Source: Amphimedon queenslandica (taxonomy: Eukaryota > Porifera > Demospongiae > Haplosclerida > Niphatidae). Taken from it: a stretch of 64,000 nt of DNA. The stretch covers positions 23,406 to 87,405 of the forward strand of contig NW_003546326.1 of the NCBI RefSeq assembly GCF_000090795.2. The letters run 5' to 3'. How positions within the stretch are numbered: position 1 is the stretch's first letter; the number at the start of each line of letters is the position of its first letter. Under the pieces are notes generated by a model. The model saw only the letters and a list, made by a program, of their open reading frames with translations. It made no database searches and had not been told where the DNA came from. Made by a program: the position numbers and the translations under genes. This document shows positions 11,901 through 25,000 of the stretch, one piece after another.

Positions 11901-14900
11901 ATGGCGGCCGCAACAACTTGCAGTAGACGTCTTCTTCAGCAATCCTCTCTCTTATTGCGAGGTCTATCTGGAGCTAGAAAGTATTTAAAGACCCTGGTTG
12001 CTTGTTATGTTAAATTTTGTGTCGTTTCAGATTCTCCTTATATCGAAAAGGACCAGAAATAAACTACGAGACACTGAAGGAATTGGAGCCAGTAAAACTA
12101 CCTGGTAAACTAAATGACTGGGCTGGGAACGTTCTTTATCCTAACGAAGACTCTGCTATATGGGACGTCACAAGTATGCCTCAATAATACTGAATTGCTG
12201 TTTAATTTATGTGTATTCATTTTTTAAAATAATATTAATAATACTGGAAAATATGTACATGTACATGGCGCAAATAAAAATAAGCTAATTGTGCTCACCA
12301 AGAAGCATTTCCAGCATAGCATCTGCTTGTATGTTAAGTCAGCAAGAAATGTTATGTATACATATATTGTATAGAAAGTTTATGCATGTGCATGTATTAT
12401 AGAAATTTTTAAAATTACTCCAAAGTTTGGCCAAAAACCATGATAATGATAGTACCCCTAGGGTATTTTGTCAAAAATGGCTTCGAGAGAATTCTTCATT
12501 TTAAAAATTTTTTCTTATGCATATACATGTTTTTATGTTGTGTAGAAAGTTTGAGCTGATTCCGATCAAAACTGGATTTGTTATGAATTTTTAAAGTTAC
12601 TCAAAAATTGGGCGAAAGTCCCTGTACTATAGTACAGGGTCGCTGGCCAAATTTTGCCAAAATTGACTAGGAGAGAATTCTGCATTTTTATAATATTTTA
12701 TGATACATATACATGTTCTTATGTTGTGTAGAAAGTTTGAGCTGATTCCGATCAAAATTGGATTTGTTATGAATTTTTAAAGTTACTCAAAAATTGGGCG
12801 AAAGTCCCTGTACTATAGTACAGGGTCGCTGGCCAAATTTTGCCAAAATTGACTAGGAGAGAATTCTGCATTTTTATAATATTTTATGATACATATACAT
12901 GTTCTTATGTTGTGTAGAAAGTTTGAGCTGATTCCGATCAAAATTGGATTTGTTATGAATTTTTAAAGTTACTCAAAAATTGGGCGAAAGTCCCTGTACT
13001 ATAGTACAGGGTCGCTGGCCAAATTTCGCCAAAAATGACTAGGAGAGAATTTTGGATTTTAATAATTTTTTCTGATACATATACATGTTTTCATGTTGTG
13101 TAGAAAGTTTAAACTGATCCGGATCAAATTTGGATCAAATTACAAATTTTTGAAGTTGCTCAAAAATCTGGCAAAAGTTTTGGATTTATAGTGACAATGG
13201 AATCAATGGGTTTTTGCTTGTCACAGATTTCGTGACAATGGAACTAATGGGTTTTTGCTTGTCACGGATTTCGTGACAGTGGAACTAATGGGTTTTTGCT
13301 TGTCACGGATTTCGTGACAATGGAACCAATGGGTTTTTTACTTGTCACGGATTTCGTGACAATGGAACTAATGGGTTTTTGCTTGTCACGGATTTCGTGA
13401 CAATGGAACCAATGGGTTTTTTACTTGTCACGGATTTCGTGACAATGGAACTAATGGGTTTTTGCTTGTCACAGATTTCGTGACAATGGAACCAATGGGT
13501 TTTTTCTTGTCACGGATTTCGTGACAGTGGAACTAATGGGTTTTTGCTTGTCACGGATTTCGTGACAATGGAACTAATGGGTTTTTGCTTGTCACGGATT
13601 TCGTGACAATGGAACCAATGGGTTTTTTACTTGTCACGGATTTCGTGACAATGGAACTAATGGGTTTTTGCTTGTCACAGATTTCGTGACAATGGAACCA
13701 ATGGGTTTTTTCTTGTCACGGATTTCGTGACAGTGGAACTAATGGGTTTTTGCTTGTCACGGATTTTGTGACAATGAAACCAATGGGTTTTTGCTTGTCA
13801 CAGATTTCGTGACATTGGAACCAATGGGTTTTTGCTTGTCATGGATTTCGTGACAATGGAACTAATGGGTTTTTGCTTGTCACGGATTTCGTGACAGTGG
13901 AACTAATGGGTTTTTGCTTGTCACGGATTTCGTGACAGTGGAACTAATGGGTTTTTGCTTGTCACGGATTTCGTGACAGTGGAACTATCGGGTTGTACAA
14001 TGTACATCAAGTTTGAACTGATTCTAATCAAAATTAGATTTTTACTGAATTTTTAAAGTCCCTGTACTATAGTACAGGGTCTCCATGCTATTTGATTAAC
14101 TCCACCCTTTCATTAATTAGACTTTGTCCCAACGAAACCAATCACTAATCTGACAATGAATTTTGGTCCCCAGCATCCTGCTGCCCATGGGGTACTTCGT
14201 CTAGTCATGGAACTCAGCGGAGAAGTAAGAACTTCATTATGACAGTACCTATTTTATATTAATAATATTTAAATAAAATTAGGGCTATTTGTTTATTTGT
14301 TATTAATAATACATGTATTTTAATTTTGCTTATTTGTTATTATTTTTGTTTGATAGACTGTAGTAAAGTGTGATCCTCACATTGGTTTGCTACACAGAGG
14401 GACAGAGAAATTGATTGAATACAAGACGTATCTTCAAGTAAACACATACAGTAGAATAAAAAATGCATTGTATATACATGTACATGTACATGTAGTTGCA
14501 CTCTGACTTTTGATAACAATAAGTTTACTATAATGAGGTTGACCTTTGAGTTGTTTGCTACTCTCTGTCTCTTTTCCTTTATTGGATTTGGCTCACCTTT
14601 CCTTGTGTACTTTTGGCCTTTCCCTTTCCCACTGTTACTCTTTTCCTACCACACTTTCTCCCCTCTCTCTCTCCTTCCCTCTCCCTCTCTCTCTCTCTCC
14701 TTCCCTCTCCCTCTCTCTCTCTCTCCCTTTCTCCCCCCTCTCTCTCTCTCCCCCCTCTCTCTCTCGCTCTCTCTCTCTCTACCTCTCTCTCTCTCTCGCT
14801 CTCTCTCTTTCTAGGCTCTGCCATACTTTGACAGACTGGATTACGTATCAATGATGTGCAATGAGCAGTGCTTCTCTCTTGCCGTTGAGAATCTCCTTGG

Positions 14901-16610
14901 CATAGAGGTTCCAAAAAGAGCCAAGTACATACGCACCATGTTTGGAGAGATCACCAGAATACTCAACCACATAATGTCAGTCACCAGTCATATCCTTGAT
15001 GTTGGAGCCAATACTCCTTTCCTGTGGCTTTTTGAGGAAAGAGAAAAAGTATAGAAAGATGCATAATATACCTAAGGCTCATCGGTTCTCTTTTTAGATG
15101 ATGGAGTTCTACGAGAGGGTTTCGGGCGCTCGGTTGCATGCAGCATACGTTCGTCCTGGAGGCGTGGCTCAGGATCTTCCTCTCGGACTGATGGACGATA
15201 TTTATGATTTCATTTCGAATTTTTCTGTTCGTCTTGACGAGGTGGAGGAGGTTAGTATACTTTTGAACGTCTGCTCTTTTTTATTTAAAATGCTACACAA
15301 ACTCTCTCACTCTCACTCGCTCTCTCTCTCTTTTCCTTTCTCCTAGTTATTAACTAATAACAGAATATGGAAGCAGAGAGTGGTAGATATAGGCGTGGTG
15401 CCTGTACAGACAGCACTGGACTATGGCTTCAGGTAAAGACCTCACTTATGAGTATAATACATGTGATCCTTATCAAAATACTCCTTATCAAAATACTCCT
15501 TATCAGCAAAAATTTATTCTCTTCCCCTTGTGTCCATGGCTATTCCCTTTTGTCACTTCTCATAACAAAAACACTGACAACATCAATTGATGATATAACT
15601 GATGCTAGAGTGTGCATAGTAAACAGACACACGTGTGGAGGGTGTACATGTGATTCGTTTATTATGTGAACGCATGTACATGTACATGTATGAGTGTACG
15701 TGTACTTTGTATGTCACACATGATGTAATTACCAGTTCTTGTAACGTAAGGTTTGTATACACCAGTAGCTTATAGTGATGCCTCCATGTACATTTACATG
15801 TTGGAGGAAGGAAGTATGTCACGATTTCCTTTATAGCATTCGCATCACAGGAAACTGAATGGAATGTGACTGTAGAGATTATGACCAGTGTACTATCGAT
15901 TATAGTTTCTGTATCATTTTTACACAAGATAAGAACATGTACATGTACATGTATATGCACCAGGAAATGTAAAAAACCTCTCTTCGCTATTTTTGATGAA
16001 ATACCATGGGCTATAGTACATAAGGCTGTTGGCTAAATTTTAATTAATTTACAAATTTAATTATCATGCAAAGAATCAGCTTAATTTCAACTCTCTCTCT
16101 CTCTCTCTCTCCCCGTCCCTCTCTCTCTCTCTCCCTCCCTCCCTCTCTCTATCTCTTCCCCCTCTCTCCCTCCCTCCCTCTCTCCCTCCCCCCTCTCTCT
16201 CTCCCCAGTGGTGTAATGTTAAGAGGTTCTGGTGTCAAGTGGGATCTAAGGAAGGTCCAACCATACGATGCTTATGATGAGGTCGATTTTGATGTCCCCA
16301 TCGGTCCCAATGGTGATTGCTATGATCGATATCTCTGTCGCATGGAGGAAATGAGACAGAGTCTAAGGATCATTCTACAGTGCATGAACCAAATGCCTGA
16401 GGGAGAGGTAAAGGTTGACGATGCTAAGATAACCCCGCCCAAAAGAGCGGAGATGAAGGTAGGTGTGGTTTACAAGAAGGCGTGTTGGTTGAGTCTCTAT
16501 TTCATAGGATTCAATGGAGGCTTTGATTCATCACTTTAAACTGTTTACTGAAGGATACAACGTACCACCTGGTTCTACCTATACTGCCATTGAAGCACCT
16601 AAAGTAAGCA

Positions 16611-16643
<33 letters not shown>

Positions 16644-17102
16644 ATTATTATTATTATACAACAGAAAAAAACCAAGGCCTACACTAAGACATACATTAAT
16701 TATTAAAATATAGTGACCAGTTAAATTATTATTAATATACTTATTATTATTACTAATATTATTATTATTCATGGCTTTGATTTTTCTGTTTTTCCTCCTT
16801 CTTTCTTTCTTTCTCAGGGTGAATTTGGTGTATATTTGGTGTCTGATGGTTCCAGTAAACCTTATAGATGCAAGATCAGAGCACCAGGATTCTATCATTT
16901 GGTAATTATTATAATTATTACAATTAGTGCATAAACACTCACTACCTTCTAATAGGCTGGACTCCATATGATGAGTAAGGGCCACATGTTGGCTGATGTT
17001 GTAGCTATCATTGGTTAGTCTTTAAATGAGGTTTCATGTTAATGCCTTATTCATTTATGTGCAGGTACTCAAGATATTGTATTTGGTGAAGTCGATCGCT
17101 AA
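11901..17102 (+). CDS. NDUFS2: NADH dehydrogenase (ubiquinone) iron-sulfur protein 2, 49 kDa subunit
   Basis: Core subunit of respiratory complex I that lines the quinone site in the mitochondrial matrix arm. Twelve exons were read: 11901-11979, 12031-12172, 14125-14225, 14357-14436, 14815-15048, 15099-15250, 15347-15431, 16209-16458, 16508-16602, 16819-16901, 16957-17013 and 17065-17102. The N-terminus ([16 protein letters not shown]) is a mitochondrial presequence. Family motifs follow in order: [76 protein letters not shown]-like text, [54 protein letters not shown] and [12 protein letters not shown] at the end. It appears intact at the usual length of about 460 aa. The large second intron is filled by tandem repeats. 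Confidence 0.96.
12400..13180. repeat. 186-bp tandem array of the dispersed palindrome repeat (NDUFS2 intron 2)
   Basis: About four units in tandem. The perfect palindrome CCCTGTACTATAGTACAGGG occurs at 12620-12639, 12806-12825 and 12992-13011, exactly 186 bp apart. The two inner units are almost identical, while the outer ones are diverged. Within a unit the order is GGCCAAATTTTGCCAAAA, GAGAGAATTCTGCATTTTTA, GATACATATACATGTTCTTA, GAAAGTTTGAGCTGATTCCG, ATCAAAATTGGATTTGTTAT, AAAGTTACTCAAAAATTGGG, palindrome. Confidence 0.92.
13181..13990. repeat. 41-bp minisatellite with internal hairpin (NDUFS2 intron 2)
   Basis: About 19-20 head-to-tail units of 41 bp (a few are 42). Each contains GGAACTAATGGGTTTTTGCT and the inverted repeat GTCACGGATTTCGTGAC (6-bp arms, 5-bp loop). 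Units alternate between AACTAATGG and AACCAATGG variants and between GTTTTTGCTTG and GTTTTTTACTTG, a sign of higher-order amplification. It is flanked on both sides by pieces of the dispersed palindrome repeat, which resumes at about 14008-14080. Confidence 0.95.
14640..14813. repeat. CT-rich microsatellite ahead of an NDUFS2 splice acceptor
   Basis: About 170 bp of imperfect (CT)n with CCCT interruptions end directly in TTTCTAG at 14814, the acceptor of the exon starting GCTCTGCC. It doubles as an extreme polypyrimidine tract. Long Ser/Leu/Pro and Arg/Glu readings here are low-complexity artefacts. Confidence 0.85.
16089..16206. repeat. CT-rich microsatellite ahead of the NDUFS2 exon at 16209
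   Basis: Imperfect (CT)n/(CCCT)n of about 115 bp ends in CTCCCCAG at the acceptor, the same arrangement as at 14640-14813. Confidence 0.8.
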
Positions 17103-17202
17103 CAAACATCCACAGACACACACACACACACTTATATACACTCAGTCAGAACTATAATGATACTAATAATAATGATAGTAATGAATATAATTTTGTTGAT
17201 AT

Positions 17203-17237
<35 letters not shown>

Positions 17238-17659
17238 CTAATGATGATGTATATTTTGTGTATGATGTAATTCATTATGAATGTACTCTGTGATGCAATG
17301 TATGGCCATGCATGATCTCATTCCTAATGCTAGTATTATCAATCAATCAATAAGTGCTTGCCTCTTTGTGTGTGTGTGTTGATCACATGTTATCATTTCT
17401 TGGAATAAGTGCTCTCTCCTCTGCCCTCCTCCTCTCCCTTTCTTCCAAGGTTTCTTGGTAAGAGAGAGAGGGGGGACAGGCAGTGGTCAGCACTTTCATT
17501 TTGACAAAAGCTGTTTAATCAGTTTTCAATTTCATTAGCTATCAGTATGTGTTGCATAATAATTAAGAACCAAATGAAAATGATACAGCATTAATTAGGA
17601 TGCATCAGATTATTGTCACATACATACATTCATGCAATTAACAAAGTGCTAGTCCAGAA

Positions 17660-18010
17660 TAGCCTATACCAAATTACAAGCTTATTCACATAAATTACAA
17701 GCCTGTCTACACCTCAAATTACACAATGAGCTGCTAACAAAATGTCAAAAAATAGATTTTTTTAAAAGAAATTTTTAAAATTAGTTGCTGTATAAATCTC
17801 CACTCAATGACTGTAGTATATGTGACCTTAGAGCTCAAACTTGTTCACATAAATTACAAGCTTGTTTACACCTCCAGTTACACAATGAAGTGCTAACAAG
17901 GTGTCAAAAAATAGAATTTTTAGAATTTTTTTAAATTTGGTGCAACACTGATTGCTGGATAAATCTCTATTCAATGACTGCGTGTAGTATATAATTATGT
18001 GACTTTAGAG
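17660..18010. repeat. Two-copy tandem duplication, about 165-170 bp per copy
   Basis: Both copies run TTCACATAAATTACAAGC, then a TACACCTC block, TTACACAATGA, a GCTAACAA block, TGTCAAAAAATAGA, a T-rich stretch, ATAAATCTC, TCAATGACTG, GTAGTATAT and GTGAC(C/T)TTAGAG. The second copy has small insertions. No open reading frame runs through them. Confidence 0.8.
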
Positions 18011-18112
18011 TGGCCTGGTATGAGATGATATCACACACTTGAATTAATTGGTTCATATTTGATCTATTGATCACTATTGGAACAAGACCTATAGTTAGAG
18101 GGTCAATTACAA

Positions 18113-18357
18113 TTATATATAGAACCATAGATAAATAATAGTATCCAGAAGTTCCACTTCTCTCTCAATCCTTTCCTTGGCAATAAAAAGGACTTGACCA
18201 TGATAAAAGGAAAGGAGACCAGAAGGTATAAAGTACAAGGACTGATAGTCTGATATCACTCTGTCCTTTACTCTGACAGCTGGAGGAGTGAATGGATCAG
18301 TAGGCAGCTGCTGAATAGTATATAGTAACCTACCCGTAACATCATCAAACTTTAACA
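18113..18357 (-). pseudogene. Possible orphan or alternative 3' exon, WD40-like
   Basis: An open minus-strand stretch opens after a weak acceptor-like AAAG at about 18357 and reads FDDVTGRLLYTIQQLPTDPF, later SLYFIPSGLLSFYHGQVLF and IAKERIEREVELLDTIIYLW before a stop. The beginning resembles the D(x)TGRLLYTI tail of a WD40 blade. It lies downstream of the stop codon of the WD40 gene at 19046-34470, so it would have to be an alternative last exon, an exon copy left by duplication, or chance. Composition is protein-like, but I cannot decide. Confidence 0.3.
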
Positions 18358-19045
18358 TGATCAACATAATTAGAGAAACCTTAATTTTATCTTCTAATAA
18401 AATAAATAATCTAACAAGAAATATTAATAAAGTTACATGAACACATGACTTAATTGTTAACAATAACAAAGAAATTAATGTATAATGCCAAATAAAATTA
18501 ATGGAGTTAAAATAGAGATATTACTATAGTGATCTGTTGTTGCTCAAGTGAGAGAGAGAATTAAAATAAAATAAGTGATGCTGTGCAAAAAAAATCATTT
18601 ATAACTGTCGGCTACTGTGTGGTGGAAATACAAATACAAATAATAGAAATTAAATAAACCGTGAAGGTCTTGAACTCTTGAGATTAACCACAAGGCAGTC
18701 TAAAGGCGGGGAGGGAGAGTACTGCAGTGCAGTACAGAGAAATTCCATTGAGTTCATAGTCCATGCAATTACGCAATTATAGACATTACATGTGGTACAT
18801 GCGCACGCTACTTTATACATGCAATACATTGTAAATGCACACGCTATGAGCTATGAATATCTGCTTGCTGTAGGTCATTGATAGATACTATACGTTACTG
18901 CAGTAAGTGTATGCTTAATGATTGGACCCAAATATGAATACCATATATGCATGTTTTACTTAAGCATGTTTCTACTTTATAATTATTATATAATCAAGCA
19001 CAGAGTTCATGCATGTAAAAACATGTCTGACCTTATTAGACTGTG

Positions 19046-22000
19046 TTAATGAGAAGAAGGCTCATCGTCATCATCATCATCAGTGTCGTATGCTAGCTGA
19101 TCAGTAGCAGTAGAACTGAGGTCACTGCTCTCGCGTCTTAGTTTCTTTGAGACTTCCTTTGGCTTGAATGAGTTCCAAATACGCATAGTGTTATCCTGAC
19201 TGGCCGATATGTACTAGGGATGGAGAGAAAGAGAGAGAGAGAGAGAGGGAGTGAAAAGAACACGGGAGATAAAGAATTAAAAAAAGAGAGGGAGAGAAAT
19301 ATTGATTGTATTTTTAATAATAGAGAGAAGATTTAAAGCGTTAAAAGCGTCCTGTACCTGAGACAGTTCAGGGACTACTATTATACTCTGGATCACTGCA
19401 GTGTGCCCGTGATAGACTTGCACCACATCCAGTTTCTCGTTGTACACTCTATTGAATAATAAAATCAATTTCACAATAGACATAGTGGCTGTGCGAAATT
19501 TTATAAGGCTGCATTTGAAAATAGATTTTGTGATATTAGGGATCTCTGAAAGGCTAGGTAGGCTACCACAATAGAAGGGAGTGCCAATGCATGTGTTTAT
19601 AAGCCGGTAAGCCCTTCCCTGTAGTCTAAGTAAACATGCTCCAGACATAAGGATTCACTAAAGGTCATTGGCAAGCCAAAATAAGTAGCAAATAGGAATA
19701 TTATACATAGTAGGAGTATTAGGTAACTGGATGCCCTGTATAGGAGGCAGGGGCTATGGTACATATAATTCCATTGAAAGTAATGCAATTGATGAGCTGC
19801 TGTGAGAAAGGGCAGACATGCAGTTCAATAGGTCATAACCACACATGTATAGGGTGACAGGATATTGAGTTTATAGGGAGAGAGGGGAGTTCAACATTTG
19901 CTGATAAACAGTATACACAATTCACTCTGGTACAATGATGGATACATTATTAACTAGTATAACAGTATGATATAACAGTCTCATAAGCCCCGTTTACACT
20001 ACAAACCAGTTTGGATCAAAGCGGTTCAGGAACCAGCTTAATTGTGTCCACACATAACATACATTGCATACATAATACAACTGCTTCAGTACTTAAACTG
20101 GTTTGATTGTCCACACATAAACTGATTTATTTCTAAACCGGTTCCAAACCGCTTTAAGGGCGTAGTGTAAATGTGGCTATATATATATATATACATATGC
20201 ATGATAAATTTATACTTTATTAATTCCTTGACTCCCACAATCAGTAGATTATATTCAGTGTCAATACATACCACGGAGACTGGGCCTCGTGTTGCTAGTG
20301 TATTCTCACATTGTGATCCATCAGAGGACTGTATTGAAAATAAATAAATAAAAAATTAATATAATAAGTAAAAATATGCTAATTTTTCTGATACATATTG
20401 ATGTCCTTATGCTATGTGAAAGCTCGAGCTGATTTTGACTTAAAGTTTTCGAGTTATGGTCATTTTTATAAAAGTTCCAATTTCTGAAAAATGTCCTGTA
20501 CTATAGCCCATGGTTTTTTTCCAAAAATGGCTCCAAAATCACTCCTAATTTTTATTATATTTTTTGATGCACATTAATGTCCTTATACTAAGTAGAAAGT
20601 TTGAGCTGATTTCAACTTAAATTTTTTAAGTTACGGTCATTTTAAGAAAACGGCTAAATTTTGAAATATACCCAAGGCTATAGTCCATGGTTTTTTCCAA
20701 AAAATAGCTCCAAAATGACCCTCAAATTTTATTACATTTTCTGATACACATTGATGTATTTATGCTATGTAGAAAGTTTGAGCTGATTCTGACAAATATT
20801 TTTTGAGTTATGAGCATTTTTAAACATGAGCCAATTTCTGAAAAGAAGCAAAGGCTATAGCCCATGCAATAAGAAGAGAACAATGTAGGTGGTTAAAGAA
20901 TTTATGTGTAGATTTTTTAATCAATATAATCATTTTATAATAATTTAAAAAACTATAGCTCCACCAGATGATAAAAATGTATGCTAGTATCATATGTATA
21001 AACATCTCTCCAAATTATAATGATAAAGATGATAGTAGGCTAGTAACAGATAATGATCAATGACAATCAGAGAATTAAGCTTGTTTGTATAGCCCGCCAC
21101 AAATTAATATCACATAAAAATAATATTAAGTAAAAGAGACCAGATATTATGCAAGAACAACTTAATTGTGGTACAGAAACACCTCATGCTTTGTCTTAAA
21201 CACCTGCTCTGAAACACACTTGTGTGTGAGAGAGAGAAGTCTGTATTACATAATATATGGAGCAGCTGCTCTTTGAGAATAGTGTTCTGTGGTTACGGAA
21301 CAAGCATACATACCACAGAGACACTATGAGAGGAAGGAGAGAGGCAGAGGGCAAAGTCATCAATGCGATTAATAACATATCCTTCCAGGAACTCATTCAA
21401 TGTGTCATAAGCTTGTACATAATGTCACAACATAAAGTCATAGCATATCAACAAAGAAGATAAAAGAATATGGAATGCTTTGATATGAGAGGAAGGAGAG
21501 GGAGAAAGGGAGAGAGAGGGGGGGGATAGAACTCACCCATATACATATGGTACTATCATCAGATCCAGTGACCCACTTCTGATTGCAAGGGTTCCAACAC
21601 ACCTGTGATGTACATATCAATACAATACCAATATCGTGTTATGTATGTAAATATCAATGACATTCCTTGACACATACGTGACACATGCACTCACTAACTG
21701 ATTGTGTATACATAGAAACATTCAAAGCTAACCTGTGTCACCTCGTCTGTGTGGTTGCGTAGAGTAGCCAATAACTTCACTTCAGTTCTCTTAAGTGAGA
21801 AACTCCACAAATAAGCATTTCCATTGGAAGCAGAGAATGCAAATGTGTCACTGTGGACAAAAAAAATCATGAACACAATGAGAGATTGAGTGAGTGTTGG
21901 TATATTGTTACTGTTTACTAACTTGATAGTATTGAAAGCAATATCAGTAATGATGAGATCATAGTGATCTCTATCTGTCTCTGGTATACAGTCCTTTATT

Positions 22001-25000
22001 TGAACGGCAAGTCTATCACAATAAAAATGATAAATAATAATAATAACAACAACAAAATTAATAATAATGATGATGATGATAATGTTATAATAATGCCGAT
22101 AGTAATGAAAATTGATCACGTAACACTCTAAACTTAATTATTATTATTATGTTAAACCTTAGACTCTATTTAAATAAACCTGACACTGTTACCAAAAGTT
22201 CATGAAATACAATATCACTAACAACATCAACAAGATCAGATAAAGGATATACACATGTCATGCTGTGGAAAAGTACCCCAGGGTTAATTATCAATTATAA
22301 TTAAGAACTACATTATCATGATAAGCAACCAGTGTCAGTATCACTAGTGGGTGATAAGCTGAGGTAAAAAGTGGAGGGGGATGACAGTCATGTCTATACT
22401 CATGTTTGTTATTATTATTATTGTAACTTACTTTCCTTCCTGGAGTAGCCATATGCATAAGGATAAATCCCAACCGGCAGATATCTGAGAAGGGGAAGGA
22501 AAGAAAACAGCTAGATTAATGACATAAAAAGAAGAGATAAGGGAAACGAAAAGCAAAGAAAGAGGAAGAAGAGAGATATGTGTTAGCTCTCATGCATACC
22601 AGACAGATATGTTTAGTGCTGCTGGAGTTCTCAACAGCTACCAGTGCTTGGACCGGCCCATTGTGTCCATTCAAGATATTTTCACATATGAAACCAGCAA
22701 CTCTATCGTATGTCACCAATTCCTAGCAACAAAATAAAATTATTATAATATATATACACATACAGTAGTGGTACTGTACCTCTTCAGTGGGTCCTCTATC
22801 AGAGTTCATGCTTGAGAGAGATGACTGTTGATCCATTGAGCGTAAAACAGCAGCAGCTTTTTTATCAAACCCCCAGACAACTTAGAGAGGGAGAGAGAGA
22901 GAGAGAGAGAAGGGAGAGTGAAAGAGGGAAAACAGAGAAGAGAATGTTTTTTATTCTTTGTACACAATAGTTTATGAATGAAGCAGAATTTATAATTAAT
23001 GCTTCCAAAAGTCCTTTCTGTTTATTTTAAAGGTTAAAACAACAGACAAACAATTGAGTCTTCGAAATAACACCGCCAGCGCAATGCGCACGCAATCTCT
23101 AGCAATTACTCCCTTAATGGCTCTCATGTGTTATGCTTCGTGCATGAAAAGTACAGCAAGCATGTAGAGTAATTGATGTAGTCATGCAAACGAAGAATAA
23201 CAATAACAAGATTAAGAGGGTGGTCTGCATGAGCTATAGTCAATTTGAAACTGGGCCCGTGCAGGCCAGAGACTGGGACTCTCCCATTGTTTTGTCTAGT
23301 TTCACAATCCTCCCTCTCTCTCCTTCACTTCACAAAGAGCTAATGTAATAAAGAGGATGTAAACATTGCTTGCTAATCCTATAATCCACTGATCCCATTG
23401 GGGAGTGTGAGAGATGGGGGATAGACTGTATCATAGTAGGGGGAGAAAAGGGGCAGCCTTGTGTTTACATGTCTGTCATGTCATATGCTTCTTTTATCAA
23501 TTCATGGAAGGCTTCTACTAATAGCTGACCGATACACCTCTTCATGCAAGCATTACACTACACAATTTGGAGAATAGCATTATTACGAACTGACACACAT
23601 AGCTAGGTTCAATTCAGTCTATACTTATAGGAGAAAAGGTTACTCGGTAAAAAATGTGTTGCCCATATCATAGTTTTCATAGTACATCTCTCTTTCTCTC
23701 TCCTACCTCTCTCCTCTCTAAACTGGGACAGAGAGGTCATTGTTATTTGCATAAGGCATATAATAACAGATCAACTTTTAGCACATAATTCAACCTAACA
23801 CACTATGCTACATATTTACTCTCTACTCAGACACACTCCTAGACAACAATAATTTGTATGTTTACAGGTGTTTAGACTCATGCTGAACTGCTACAATACA
23901 ATACGTGACTCTGCAGTAGTATAAACGCTTTATTTAATGCTTTGGTTATCATCAACAACATTATTAATGCTATTACTATGCAGCAATTAGAGTACTCTCC
24001 CAGTAAAAACAGCAATAGTAATGCAGAGTGTATGAGTAGATGTGTGTGTGTGTGTGTGTTCAGTAGGAACCAGAGGGTAATATCATTATAGTCCTATTAA
24101 TAATACCCGCCCTGCTGCTTCCATGGTAATCCACTAAACATGAATAAACAAACCCTGCACTACAACTCAGCAAATCACAAATGGGTTGTTCCTCCTCCTC
24201 CTCCTCCCATTAGCCTACTACATCTATTGACCTTATCTTCAGACCACAGTTTGAGGTCAGAAACCACTAATACAGAGGCAACAACACACCTTTCCCACTC
24301 AAATCATTCGGCAACCACATTTACTAGAAGAAACGCAATTCCACTTATTGAATTGTTGTGTGCGGGATGAAAAAGAATTATTATAATTTATTATTATTAT
24401 CATTATTATTGTTATTATTATTTATATTATTTTATTATTATTATTATTATTATAGCTTAGTTACAACCCCCAGTAGCCTAAGGCTCACGCTAGCTACCAT
24501 AAATGATTGAGAGACTAAACACTCAAAGCATCAGAGGAATGTAAGCAACTAATCAAAGAGAGTCAGATTACAAAATAACCCATTCACACACACTTTGTCC
24601 TGTGTGATGAACCCTATAGACACATCATATTACAAAGAAACGGGCACGGCTGCACTCCAAGCATAAGCCATATAATGTATGTGCATTACATAATGGCTGA
24701 CATTTAAAAAATCTTAACTGCACAACAAAGTATAAGTTAAGCATGCATGGCTATAGTATTCATATGGAAGTATGTTCATTATAACATGAGACATGATAAG
24801 AGTAGGACCTTGGGCAAGAATAGGGAGGCAGATTGAACTGATAACATCAACAAAGAGACTGGGACTTATTATATATAATAAAATTAATATTATAAGCATG
24901 CAGCTGCAAAATGTGGCCCTGCTGCAGTTGCAATGTTTATCAATACTCCCTAAAGCCTATAGCTCCTTATTCTTTAATCTTGGCAAGGCGACCATAAAAG

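Larger units (their letters stand above)
17103..19045. other. Spacer between the 3' ends of NDUFS2 and the WD40 gene
   Basis: This holds the 3' UTRs of the two convergent genes, a (TAA)n run at about 17205-17236, a short CA/GT tract, a two-copy tandem duplication (17660-18010) and one open stretch that could be an orphan exon (18113-18357). Nothing else coding is evident. Confidence 0.6.

Noticed and set aside
12400-13990. CRISPR-like array
   Set aside because: The units are direct tandem repeats without unique spacers, inside an intron of an animal gene.
14533-14914. Ser/Leu/Pro-rich and Arg/Glu-rich open frames on both strands
   Set aside because: They are translations of a CT/GA microsatellite and of the NDUFS2 exon in wrong frames.
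15583-15960. 125-codon minus-strand open frame in an NDUFS2 intron
   Set aside because: Low-complexity His/Val/Met text from ACATGT repeats, with no domain and no convincing context.
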